10,059 bases of DNA from Methanosphaera sp. rholeuAM6 (lineage in GTDB: Archaea; Methanobacteriota; Methanobacteria; Methanobacteriales; Methanobacteriaceae), in assembly GCA_003266105.1 (NCBI GenBank), contig MVAA01000086.1:22907-32965 (forward strand), read 5' to 3'. The notes under the pieces were generated by a model. It was not told the origin of the DNA, searched no databases, and was given only the letters and a program-made list of their open reading frames with translations. The translations under genes and the position numbers were made by a program. How positions within the stretch are numbered: position 1 is the stretch's first letter; each line of letters opens with the position of its first letter. Shown piece after piece: positions 1-5,893 of the stretch.

Positions 1-17
1 ATTCTTCCTAAATACAT
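1..17 (-). CDS. purO: 5' end of probable IMP cyclohydrolase (PurO), truncated by the window edge
   Basis: Only five full codons are inside the window. They read M-Y-L-G-R, with an AT that begins the sixth codon. A ribosome binding site GGAG (positions 28-31, minus strand) lies 10 nt upstream of this ATG, which favours it over the in-frame-shifted ATGs at 27 and 33. The start is 24 nt past the exbD stop, so the gene is probably cotranscribed with exbB-exbD. Archaeal PurO proteins, as I recall them, begin with MYLGR or MYIGR, and purO (MTH1020 in Methanothermobacter, from memory) would suit the conserved order here. PurO closes the purine ring, converting FAICAR to IMP. The call rests on five residues plus context, so it is tentative. 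Confidence 0.45.
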
Positions 18-41
18 TATTATTCATCTCCATTTCTTGAA

Positions 42-449
42 TTATACTACAGGGGCTCTAACTGCCTTGTCCACCAGATCGTCTGGTGCGGTGATTGTAA
101 TGGTTCCTGTTGAGGAGTCCATCATAATCTGTCCCTCATCCATTACCCGCGTATGCACAGCTATTGAACCGCTTCTTATTTCTGATGATTTGTCTATTCC
201 GTTCACAGTAACCTTTTTCAGTCCGCTTAACGGTAAAAGATAATATTCCGAGTCTCCCGATGCCGTTGTAGGCTTTGCAGATATTTGATCCGGAGAGTAT
301 TCATCCGGGTTTGTGTCTACAGGATGTTGACTCAGCATCACCAGAAGAAATATCATTATCGTAAATATTACATCCAGCAGTGGAACCAGGTTAATGTTGG
401 GTTTTCTGTGTTCTATCTTGTTCTTAAATCTTTTGGTATCTATTGCCAT
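42..449 (-). CDS. exbD: ExbD/TolR-family biopolymer transport protein
   Basis: A 135-residue protein with the ExbD/TolR layout: a short basic cytoplasmic N-terminus (1-18), one membrane segment at about 20-40, and an extracytoplasmic domain of about 90 residues. The segment starts NLVPLLDVIF and carries the expected single buried aspartate (D26), which in this family takes part in ion translocation through the ExbB pore. It starts 14 nt after the upstream exbB stop, with AGGTG as a ribosome binding site about 12 nt before the ATG, so the two are one operon. In Gram-negative bacteria the complex energises TonB or TolA across the periplasm. This archaeon has no outer membrane, so its mechanical partner is unknown. 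The family call is firm and the function is inferred. Confidence 0.88.
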   Translation of the reverse strand: MAIDTKRFKNKIEHRKPNINLVPLLDVIFTIMIFLLVMLSQHPVDTNPDEYSPDQISAKPTTASGDSEYYLLPLSGLKKVTVNGIDKSSEIRSGSIAVHTRVMDEGQIMMDSSTGTITITAPDDLVDKAVRAPVV

Positions 450-463
450 CTGTGAACACGCAC

Positions 464-1306
464 CTACTGTTTTAGTTTACTTTCAACTATACGGTTCTGC
501 GTATCGGACTTTTCCCGTATAATTGTTTTTATTCCTTTTTCAAGCATGTTCGGCTTAAGGTATATTTTTAGATTTGCCTGATCGTCTTCAATCTGTTTTA
601 CCTGTATGATTCCAGGTGATTCCTGCAGTGCTTCAATTACTTCATCCAAATCCTTTTCAATCCAGATTTTCATTTCTGCATTTCTCCAGTTGCTCATCTT
701 CTTGGCAATTTCAATGTTGTCCAGTTGTACTTCTATTAGGCTTTGGATGTACGTGTATAAAGGTAACAGTACGATTGCCACGGCCAGTCCGAAGATGGTT
801 GTTACTATGGCTATGTATATACCGTTTGCCATGAGTGTTATGTCACTATTTATTCCAAGATCTTTGAAGGTGTACCACATCCCTATTACAGTTCCAATAA
901 GTCCTATCAATGGGGCTACCTCGATTATTGTCTGTAGGGTGGATAAACCTTTCATCATTTTACTCATTTCTACAATGAATACCTGTTCCATGTTGTCTTC
1001 CACTTCGGATTTGCTTCTGTAACCTATTTTTAGTGCTTCCGAGATAATTCTTGATATTGGATTTTTATAGTTTCCTATTGCCCTTAAGGCTTCCAGGCTT
1101 CCTCCATGTGCCATGGATTCGTTGACTATTATCATTATCTCTGTCAGGTCCACTTTTGAAGCTTTTCTTAGGTATATTATTTTTTCTATTGCTAAAAACA
1201 ATCCGTATAATCCGATTATTGTAAGGAGGTAAACTATTATTCCCCCACTCTGGAACATTGTCAGTAGGTCGTTTCCTGTAGAAAATATTGTTCCTATAAT
1301 ATCCAT
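464..1306 (-). CDS. exbB: ExbB/TolQ/MotA-family proton channel protein with C-terminal extension
   Basis: A 280-residue membrane protein with the three-helix ExbB/TolQ/MotA plan: TM1 at about 22-42, a cytoplasmic loop of about 80 residues, TM2 at about 128-146 (APLIGLIGTVIGM, the family signature with T139), and TM3 at about 160-185 with threonines T169/T170. With ExbD it should form an ion-conducting motor in the cytoplasmic membrane. After TM3 there is a charged tail of roughly 75 residues (from about 204), longer than in the usual 210-245-residue ExbB. It includes a stretch around 219-252 that looks like a small mixed alpha/beta unit. AGGAG at 1316-1320 supports the start. The upstream neighbour is rnhB, 104 nt away. 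The driving ion (H+ or Na+) cannot be told from the sequence. Confidence 0.88.
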   Translation of the reverse strand: MDIIGTIFSTGNDLLTMFQSGGIIVYLLTIIGLYGLFLAIEKIIYLRKASKVDLTEIMIIVNESMAHGGSLEALRAIGNYKNPISRIISEALKIGYRSKSEVEDNMEQVFIVEMSKMMKGLSTLQTIIEVAPLIGLIGTVIGMWYTFKDLGINSDITLMANGIYIAIVTTIFGLAVAIVLLPLYTYIQSLIEVQLDNIEIAKKMSNWRNAEMKIWIEKDLDEVIEALQESPGIIQVKQIEDDQANLKIYLKPNMLEKGIKTIIREKSDTQNRIVESKLKQ

Positions 1307-1341
1307 TTGTTTTAGCTCCTATTCCCTTTATCAAGGATTAC

Positions 1342-1350
1342 AAAAAAAAA
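1342..1350 (-). terminator. Oligo-T terminator candidate after rnhB
   Basis: A run of nine A on the plus strand is T9 in the minus-strand transcript, about 60 nt past the rnhB stop codon. Archaeal RNA polymerase terminates at such T-runs without a hairpin. It lies inside the presumed exbB promoter, just downstream of its TATA box. Confidence 0.45.
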
Positions 1351-1354
1351 TTTC

Positions 1355-1362
1355 AATATATA
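1355..1362 (-). promoter_or_regulatory. Candidate TATA box for exbB-exbD
   Basis: On the minus strand this reads TATATATT within GTATATATTG, about 50 nt before the exbB ATG. That would place a start site near 1330 and leave a leader of about 25 nt. A second TATA-like string (TTATATAA, about 1384-1391) is an alternative. It is assigned from base composition and spacing only. Confidence 0.35.
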
Positions 1363-1410
1363 CTATATTATCTTAATTCTAACTTATATAATTTTATTTT
1401 TTCTCCCATA

Positions 1411-2046
1411 TTACTCATTGTCTTCAAGGTTTTGAAGCGTATTCCATGTCTGTCTAACTATTGGAGGATATTCACCCTCTAATGATTTAAGATATTCTAT
1501 CGTGTACCTATCGCTTGGATAGCCCGAACCGACCGCTCCATATTCCTTTCTTATAATGGCCATCTGCTTGTCCCTTTCTACCTTCGCTATTATAGAAGCT
1601 GCGGCCACTATGTTGTACGTGTCGTCAGCCTTATGTTCTGTTATGACCTTCATTTTAGGATTCAGATGCTGTATTCTGTTGTGGAAGCGTTCTTCGTTAA
1701 CGTCTATGCAGTCGATGCAGCACATGTCTGGCCTGAATGATGTTATTATTTCCTTCATTGCATTGGTTTCAATCTGGTTCAGGTTTGTTCCGTTACGTCT
1801 TAAGTCATCGATCTTATCGGCGGGTATTGTTATTGTCCTAAATTCTGTCAGCTTCTTTATTTTTCGTGAAATCACTGTTCTTTTTTTTGCCGTAAGTTTT
1901 TTCGAGTCTTTTACTCCCATGCGGTTGAGGAATCTGATTTTTTTTCTTTTCATCATGACTCCCCCCACGACCAGCGGACCTATTACGGAGCCACGTCCGG
2001 CTTCATCTATTCCCAGTATTGTGTCATCATCATTTAGTGTGTTCAT
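1411..2046 (-). CDS. rnhB: Ribonuclease HII
   Basis: RNase HII cuts the RNA strand of RNA-DNA hybrids and starts removal of single ribonucleotides from DNA. The 211-residue protein has all the hallmarks: GIDEAGRGSVIGP at 12-24 with catalytic D14 and E15, a third acidic residue in the CCIDC segment (D112), and KADDTYNIVAAASIIAKVERDK from 139 with the fourth acidic residue at about D141, followed by GSGYPSD. Length is normal for archaeal RNase HII (about 205-230). The ATG is supported by AAAGGA on the minus strand (about 2054-2059). It is transcribed divergently from pssA across a 252-nt spacer and lies upstream of exbB-exbD on the same strand. No key residue appears to be missing. Confidence 0.95.
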   Translation of the reverse strand: MNTLNDDDTILGIDEAGRGSVIGPLVVGGVMMKRKKIRFLNRMGVKDSKKLTAKKRTVISRKIKKLTEFRTITIPADKIDDLRRNGTNLNQIETNAMKEIITSFRPDMCCIDCIDVNEERFHNRIQHLNPKMKVITEHKADDTYNIVAAASIIAKVERDKQMAIIRKEYGAVGSGYPSDRYTIEYLKSLEGEYPPIVRQTWNTLQNLEDNE

Positions 2047-2127
2047 CTTGTAATCCTTTCATCCAGTTTAATGCTGTTATTTATCTTTCTTAAATTATTT
2101 ATTCTTTGTGTATTCATAATCTAAATA

Positions 2128-2135
2128 TTTATATA
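2128..2135. promoter_or_regulatory. TATA-rich element in the rnhB/pssA divergent spacer
   Basis: TTTATATA on the plus strand (TATATAAA on the minus) in a strongly AT-rich stretch. For rnhB it gives a start site near 2104 and a leader of about 58 nt. For pssA a second box, AGTATAAAA at about 2212-2220, is better placed, with a start site near 2243. The rest of the 252-nt spacer shows no gene or other clear structure. Confidence 0.4.
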
Positions 2136-2298
2136 GTATATTATACAATGTTTAATTATATGATGTTGACATAAAATAAAAAAACTAAAGGCATCATGAA
2201 CATTGAAAATAAGTATAAAAAGAACAGCTATAGGGGAAAATTTATGTATTAATAACTACAGATATACCATCATCAAAAGGGCAGGGAAATGATTTGCC

Positions 2299-2976
2299 AT
2301 GGAAACAAGAATACATAAAATGATAAAAATAGCTGATATAGCATCACTGTTGAATGCTGTTTCGGGAATGCTGGCAATAATCGCAGCATACTACCAGAAC
2401 CCAACCCTAAGTGCATTGCTATTGGTTCTTGCAGTAATATTCGATGCAATTGACGGGCCATTGGCAAGAAAATTTCCAAGCACAACAGACGAGGTATTTG
2501 GGGAAACAATAGATTCACTTGCAGATGTAATATCATTTGGAATGGCACCCGCAATCATAATATTTGAACTATACCAGACTTGGCTCATGATAATTCCATC
2601 AATACTGCTGTTATGCTGTGGAATTCTCAGACTAAGCAGATACAACACAATAATCACACAACAGACAGGACCTACAAAAACGTTCATAGGCCTTCCAATA
2701 CCAGTATCATCATTCATGCTTTCCCTGTTACTGTTATCACAGATAGAATCGGCAATTATAATATTTGTCCTAATGACTACAATAGCACTGCTAATGATAT
2801 CATCATTCGAATATCCGAAAATCAAAAGCATGCCTATATTCGTATTGTGTGGAATACTTCTGATACCGACACTAGTCTATCCAGTAAATCATCAGCTGAT
2901 GAACATTCCATCACTTATATTAATAATTCTCGTAATCGGATACCTTATACTTCCATTTACAAATATAAAAATATAA
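2299..2976 (+). CDS. pssA: Archaetidylserine synthase (CDP-alcohol phosphatidyltransferase, PssA type)
   Basis: A 225-residue polytopic membrane enzyme expected to transfer a CDP-activated archaeol lipid onto L-serine, giving archaetidylserine. The CDP-alcohol phosphotransferase signature is complete: D49, D52-G53, A56-R57, G68, D72 and D76, followed by VISFGMAPA, which is typical of type II PssA. RLSRYN at 111-116 and GLPIP near 130 are further PssA-family marks. Ten residues separate AR from the G, where many bacterial members have eight. I recall the Methanothermobacter protein having ten as well, so this is probably an archaeal trait. Several hydrophobic helices fill the C-terminal two thirds. 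AGGG at 2283-2286 is a distant, modest ribosome binding site. The specificity for serine is inferred from the family. Confidence 0.88.
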   Translation: METRIHKMIKIADIASLLNAVSGMLAIIAAYYQNPTLSALLLVLAVIFDAIDGPLARKFPSTTDEVFGETIDSLADVISFGMAPAIIIFELYQTWLMIIPSILLLCCGILRLSRYNTIITQQTGPTKTFIGLPIPVSSFMLSLLLLSQIESAIIIFVLMTTIALLMISSFEYPKIKSMPIFVLCGILLIPTLVYPVNHQLMNIPSLILIILVIGYLILPFTNIKI

Positions 2977-2978
2977 AT
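2971..2978 (+). promoter_or_regulatory. Candidate TATA box for the 3034-4488 operon
   Basis: ATATAAAT overlaps the pssA stop codon (2974-2976). It predicts a start site near 3000 and a leader of about 30 nt for the gene at 3034. A short T-run at 2997-3001 follows and may weakly terminate pssA transcripts. The assignment comes from composition and spacing. Confidence 0.35.
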
Positions 2979-3033
2979 CACCCCCATAACCTGTTCTTTT
3001 TACAGACTTATTTTCCAAAAGCACAGAACAATT

Positions 3034-4110
3034 ATGAAAGACATTAAAAAACAATTGGAACAATACTATACGCAACTTACAGACATCTTCAATACTGCAG
3101 ACAATTCACCAAAACTGCTGCACAGAAAAAACGTGTTGAAGAGGAAGGAGGATGAAGAACTGCTCACAGGCGTGGTAGTAGTATCATTGATAGTCATAAT
3201 ACTATTGTCATTGGGATACTACTTTGCAGTATTTGCACCCCAGCAGGCAGAACTTGACAATCTCAAACAGGAAAAGATCAACCAGGTAAACACATTGCTC
3301 CAGGATGATGAAGGGCACAACAGAGAAGCAATAATACAGGAAATCGAAAGACAAAACACGGTTGACGAACTGGAAAGCATGGACGTGGAATCAATGGTTT
3401 ATCCGATGCTGAAAAATACACTGCTGGAACAGCTCAACGGATATAAGGACAAGTATGACAGGGTGGAAATCACAACTGACAATTCAACCGACATCATGAG
3501 CATAACTCATGCAAAAGCATACATCAATTCAAGCGAAGCAAACACTCTCTCTACAATAACTGTCAGTCCCGTGGATTCGGTTATAATGCCTCTTAGCATA
3601 AACAGAAAACAGGCTGCAAGTGGACTGATAACGGTGGGAAATGTTGTTGACATCTATAAAACACAAAACAATGAAATTTCACAGGAAGAGTCTGATGAAG
3701 AAAACATTAGCATGGAAAATCAGCCAACAACCAGCACCAGAATTGTTGGAGGTTCAAGAGTTGTTTCAATACTCAGGTCAAAGGATTCAGGTAGCATAGA
3801 ACAAAACCTGGAATTGTCCCAGTCTCCAAAAAGCAGGAACTATTCCCAGACATCTTCACTGGATATTGAACAGATATTGTCCTCAAAGGCTGCGGGAGTA
3901 TATAACGAGAAGGAGCTTAAGGTATTGCTAGATGATTACGGTACCCGTTTGGCAGGTTATGAGAGAACTTCACAGATAGGTGAGCTAGATGTTGAATATA
4001 TAATCATGGTGGAAGTACCGCGAGATAGTGTGGAAGATTTAATAAACAATATGGATAATATTATATTAGCAATCCCCACTTATGATGCACCATCGTGGGT
4101 AAAACTTTAA
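3034..4110 (+). CDS. Single-pass membrane protein of unknown function (possibly DUF515)
   Basis: A 358-residue protein with a cytoplasmic N-terminus of about 43 residues (basic RKNVLKRK at 31-38), one membrane helix at about 44-68, then about 290 mostly hydrophilic residues. The part just after the helix is rich in Q, E, K and L and could be helical. The middle (about 225-280) is Ser/Gln/Glu-rich and probably flexible. The last 75 residues look folded, with alternating hydrophobic strands (VEYIIMVEVPRDSVEDL) and a PSWVKL end. There is no signal cleavage site or catalytic motif that I recognise. Methanobacteriales have uncharacterised proteins of this build annotated DUF515, and I assign it there from memory only. 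There is no clear ribosome binding site before the ATG. mptD follows 15 nt later. Confidence 0.72.
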   Translation: MKDIKKQLEQYYTQLTDIFNTADNSPKLLHRKNVLKRKEDEELLTGVVVVSLIVIILLSLGYYFAVFAPQQAELDNLKQEKINQVNTLLQDDEGHNREAIIQEIERQNTVDELESMDVESMVYPMLKNTLLEQLNGYKDKYDRVEITTDNSTDIMSITHAKAYINSSEANTLSTITVSPVDSVIMPLSINRKQAASGLITVGNVVDIYKTQNNEISQEESDEENISMENQPTTSTRIVGGSRVVSILRSKDSGSIEQNLELSQSPKSRNYSQTSSLDIEQILSSKAAGVYNEKELKVLLDDYGTRLAGYERTSQIGELDVEYIIMVEVPRDSVEDLINNMDNIILAIPTYDAPSWVKL

Positions 4111-4125
4111 AGGGAGAGTAACATT

Positions 4126-4488
4126 ATGAATGAAAAGGATTATTTTAGGAACATGACCGATAGGGAAAGAGCAATATTTGAGGGAGGAATCAGTATGGGG
4201 GCACTCTTTCATCAGTTTGTTGGAACGCCTGTAAGTGTTTCCACAATCTCTTCGCTGGAAAGGGCTATTGAGGAGAGCATTTTACTTCAGCCGGCAGTTG
4301 TTGATGTCACAGTTAAATTTGATGAATGTCTTATTAAAGAACAAAGCAGTGTCATGGGATACACTTCTTTGACTGGTGAAATGATGAATATTAAAATAAC
4401 AACAAAAATAAATGAAAAAATAATCACGACATGTATATCATACGATGAAGATTTGCAATATCCAATAATGTATATTGAAGAACAGTAA
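4126..4488 (+). CDS. mptD: Archaeal dihydroneopterin aldolase (MptD family)
   Basis: A 120-residue protein matching the archaeal MptD family (formerly DUF381). This enzyme splits dihydroneopterin to 6-hydroxymethyl-dihydropterin in tetrahydromethanopterin biosynthesis and is unrelated in sequence to bacterial FolB. The match is the block RAIFEGGISMGALFHQFVGTPV at 15-36 (E19, H29, Q30), LLQPAVVDV at 53-61 (Q55), and the C-terminal YPIMYIEEQ. Studies of the M. jannaschii enzyme implicated a Gln and a Tyr. Q55 and a C-terminal Tyr (Y112 or Y116) are my candidates. GGGAG at 4112-4116, 9 nt before the ATG, fixes the start. It lies in an operon with the membrane protein upstream and faces the coiled-coil gene, with 25 nt between stop codons. 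Confidence 0.83.
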   Translation: MNEKDYFRNMTDRERAIFEGGISMGALFHQFVGTPVSVSTISSLERAIEESILLQPAVVDVTVKFDECLIKEQSSVMGYTSLTGEMMNIKITTKINEKIITTCISYDEDLQYPIMYIEEQ

Positions 4489-4513
4489 GAAAAACCCTTC
4501 AAATACATCTAAC

Positions 4514-5239
4514 CTATTCATCATCATTTTCACTGAAGCCTGGCTGCAAGGCCTTGATCTCCTCCGGCAACCTGTTGAAAACACGGTCAATAAAACTCAT
4601 GTTCTTCACCTGACCAATGGCAAAACTATACTTTTCCAAACGTTTAAGGGTACTGTTCAATTCATCTTGTGTCTTATTCAGACGTTCCTGGGCATGTTCA
4701 CGTTTGTTCTTGATCTTGGTGTTTTCCTTGACCTGCCTGTTGGTCTCTTCAACCTGCTCAAAATACTTTTCCTCCAAAACCTTGTTTTCACTGCCAAGAC
4801 TTTCATTTTCCAGAATCAATTCTTCATTTTTTTTATTAAGAATTTCAACCTCATTTTCAAGAACAGACACCATATCATTCAATGATTTAATGTTATCCAA
4901 AGCAGAAGACAACTCAGTTTCCAAAGAGCCGATGTTTTCCTTGTCCATTTTTTCCCGTGTTCTGGAAAGTAATAACTTATCATTCAAATCATCATTCTCA
5001 TTTTTCAGTTCATCAACACAATTTTGAAGATTTCTGTTTTCATCATTTAAATTTTTGATTTTTGACTTTGTCTTTTCAATGTCTTGAACATCATTGTTGA
5101 TATAGTTTTCAATGGCTTTTTCTATCTCCTGGGAAGTATGCTTATAGGTTGTACCGTATTCCTCTTCAATCTTATGCTGAAACCTGTCCCATAAGCTGTT
5201 ATCAAGTTTAATGGTTTTTCTTACAAATTCATCTGACAT
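4514..5239 (-). CDS. Ribbon-helix-helix-like DNA-binding protein with long coiled coil
   Basis: A 241-residue protein. Residues 5-13 (FVRKTIKLD) can form the beta strand and 14-29 and 34-49 the two helices of a ribbon-helix-helix DNA-binding unit. Residues about 53-203 are an uninterrupted coiled coil, rich in E, K, N, L and I with leucines and isoleucines at heptad spacing. The last 38 residues (204-241) stop being coil-like and contain SFIDRVFNRLPEEIKAL. The frame is open for 38 more codons upstream, but AAAGGAGT at 5247-5254, 7 nt before this ATG, fixes the start. The layout recalls plasmid KfrA, a self-repressing DNA-binding protein with a coiled-coil tail, though KfrA uses another DNA-binding fold and homology is not implied. 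Repeats upstream suggest self-regulation. The role is unknown. Confidence 0.82.
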   Translation of the reverse strand: MSDEFVRKTIKLDNSLWDRFQHKIEEEYGTTYKHTSQEIEKAIENYINNDVQDIEKTKSKIKNLNDENRNLQNCVDELKNENDDLNDKLLLSRTREKMDKENIGSLETELSSALDNIKSLNDMVSVLENEVEILNKKNEELILENESLGSENKVLEEKYFEQVEETNRQVKENTKIKNKREHAQERLNKTQDELNSTLKRLEKYSFAIGQVKNMSFIDRVFNRLPEEIKALQPGFSENDDE

Positions 5240-5276
5240 ACAAATTACTCCTTTAATAATAATATGGTTAATCAAA

Positions 5277-5284
5277 TATTTAAA
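5277..5284 (-). promoter_or_regulatory. TATA box of the coiled-coil gene
   Basis: The minus strand reads TTTAAATA, 38 nt before the start codon. The start site would fall near 5255, giving a very short leader that holds the AAAGGAGT ribosome binding site. The TFB-recognition position just upstream (about 5285-5290) coincides with the first TGTTGA repeat. Confidence 0.5.
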
Positions 5285-5434
5285 ATGTTGATTTTTAAAT
5301 GTTGATTTCAACAAAGTTAATTGTAATACAATTTTCATAAAAACAAAATTCAAACATTCAATTTCAACATTTTCACCTTAACACAAAAATCTAAAAAACA
5401 CATAATGAAAACTTTGATTTTCAAATGTTGAAAT
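5283..5434. repeat. Cluster of AAATGTTGAWWT repeats, candidate operator
   Basis: Four copies of a 12-bp motif lie upstream of the coiled-coil gene: AAATGTTGATTT at 5283-5294 and again at 5297-5308 (14 bp apart, same orientation), ATTTCAACATTT at 5361-5372 (inverted), and AAATGTTGAAAT at 5423-5434. The second copy is part of a perfect inverted repeat, TGTTGA-TT-TCAACA (5300-5313). The last sits in an imperfect palindrome at about 5417-5436. The motif has T, G and C at fixed places in otherwise very AT-rich DNA, so composition alone does not easily explain it. Repressor or partition-type binding sites are the likely meaning. Confidence 0.6.
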
Positions 5435-5543
5435 CATATTTTATAAACACATAAAACACGATTAAAATACACTAAAAACACTATTTGCATTATTATCTAA
5501 AAAATAATAGTCATCATAAAAAAACAGTAAACACGTACGAAAA

Positions 5544-5553
5544 AACAGCTGTT
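5544..5553. promoter_or_regulatory. 10-bp palindrome upstream of the kor TATA box
   Basis: AACAGCTGTT is a perfect palindrome ending 8 bp before the TATA box at 5562-5570, so a bound protein would sit on or beside the TFB recognition element. A shorter palindrome, CGTACG (5534-5539), precedes it. It is a candidate operator for the kor-sucC operon. Confidence 0.4.
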
Positions 5554-5561
5554 ACAAATCA

Positions 5562-5570
5562 TTATAAATA
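5562..5570 (+). promoter_or_regulatory. TATA box for the korDABC-sucC operon
   Basis: TTATAAATA fits the methanogen TATA consensus. The start site would be near 5590-5595, leaving a leader of about 100 nt before korD. A second AT-rich candidate (ATATATTTTAAA, about 5599-5610) would give a shorter leader. The gap from 5240 to 5693 holds no convincing gene: only the repeat cluster, these promoter elements and very AT-rich DNA. Confidence 0.5.
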
Positions 5571-5693
5571 GTACAACACTTTTAATAATATAAGAAACAT
5601 ATATTTTAAATAATGTGACATAATGGATGAAAAACATTCATATGAAAACACATCATAATAACAAAAAGATTATTAGAAAAAAAGGTAATGAAA

Positions 5694-5891
5694 ATGATAT
5701 ACATCAATGAAAATTTATGTAAAGGCTGCTTCATATGTGTAGACTGTTGTCCGGTAGGTGTGTACACCCCATCCAAACAGATAAACCAGAAAGGAGTGCA
5801 CGTACCAGTACCACAAACGGACAAATGCATAAAATGCAAACTCTGCACACTGATGTGTCCCGATCAAGTAATTTCAGTAGAGGATGATTAA
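5694..5891 (+). CDS. korD: 2-oxoglutarate:ferredoxin oxidoreductase delta subunit (2[4Fe-4S] ferredoxin)
   Basis: A 65-residue bacterial-type ferredoxin with two CxxCxxCxxxCP motifs: C9, C12, C15, C19-P and C45, C48, C51, C55-P. Each motif supplies ligands for [4Fe-4S] clusters that pass electrons between soluble ferredoxin and the KorAB catalytic core. I take the ATG at 5694 because AAAGGT (5681-5686) lies 7 nt before it. That site is only 1 nt from the ATG at 5688, which would add just Met-Lys. The gene leads an operon and ends 2 nt before korA. Small cytoplasmic ferredoxins look alike, so the Kor assignment depends on the neighbours. In some relatives this domain is fused to another subunit; here it is free-standing. 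Confidence 0.88.
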   Translation: MIYINENLCKGCFICVDCCPVGVYTPSKQINQKGVHVPVPQTDKCIKCKLCTLMCPDQVISVEDD

Positions 5892-5893
5892 AA

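Noticed and set aside
2415..2550. Possible damage to the PssA signature because of ten residues between AR and G
   Set aside because: All acidic and glycine residues are present, and I recall the same spacing in the Methanothermobacter enzyme, so it is likely a lineage trait.
2391..3047. Frames overlapping pssA, including a 155-codon plus-strand frame at 2580-3047
   Set aside because: Low-complexity translation rich in N, S, I and H with no family resemblance, overlapping a PssA with a complete signature.
4475..5027. Plus-strand frames rich in F, L and S opposite the coiled-coil gene
   Set aside because: They are the mirror of a Glu/Lys/Asn-rich coiled coil and carry no ribosome binding site.
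5240..5353. 38-codon N-terminal extension of the coiled-coil protein
   Set aside because: The frame is open, but the extension covers the TATA box and repeat copies, while AAAGGAGT sits at ideal distance from the ATG at 5239.
5261..5480. CRISPR array or phage attachment site in the AT-rich gap
   Set aside because: The repeats are 12 bp, irregularly spaced and in both orientations, with no spacers, integrase or tRNA-derived duplication nearby.
5623..5658. Short upstream ORF (11 codons, MDEKHSYENTS) in the kor leader
   Set aside because: It has no ribosome binding site, and short ORFs are expected by chance. There is no sign of a leader-peptide design.
5688..5693. Alternative korD start two codons upstream
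   Set aside because: The ribosome binding site would be only 1 nt from this ATG.
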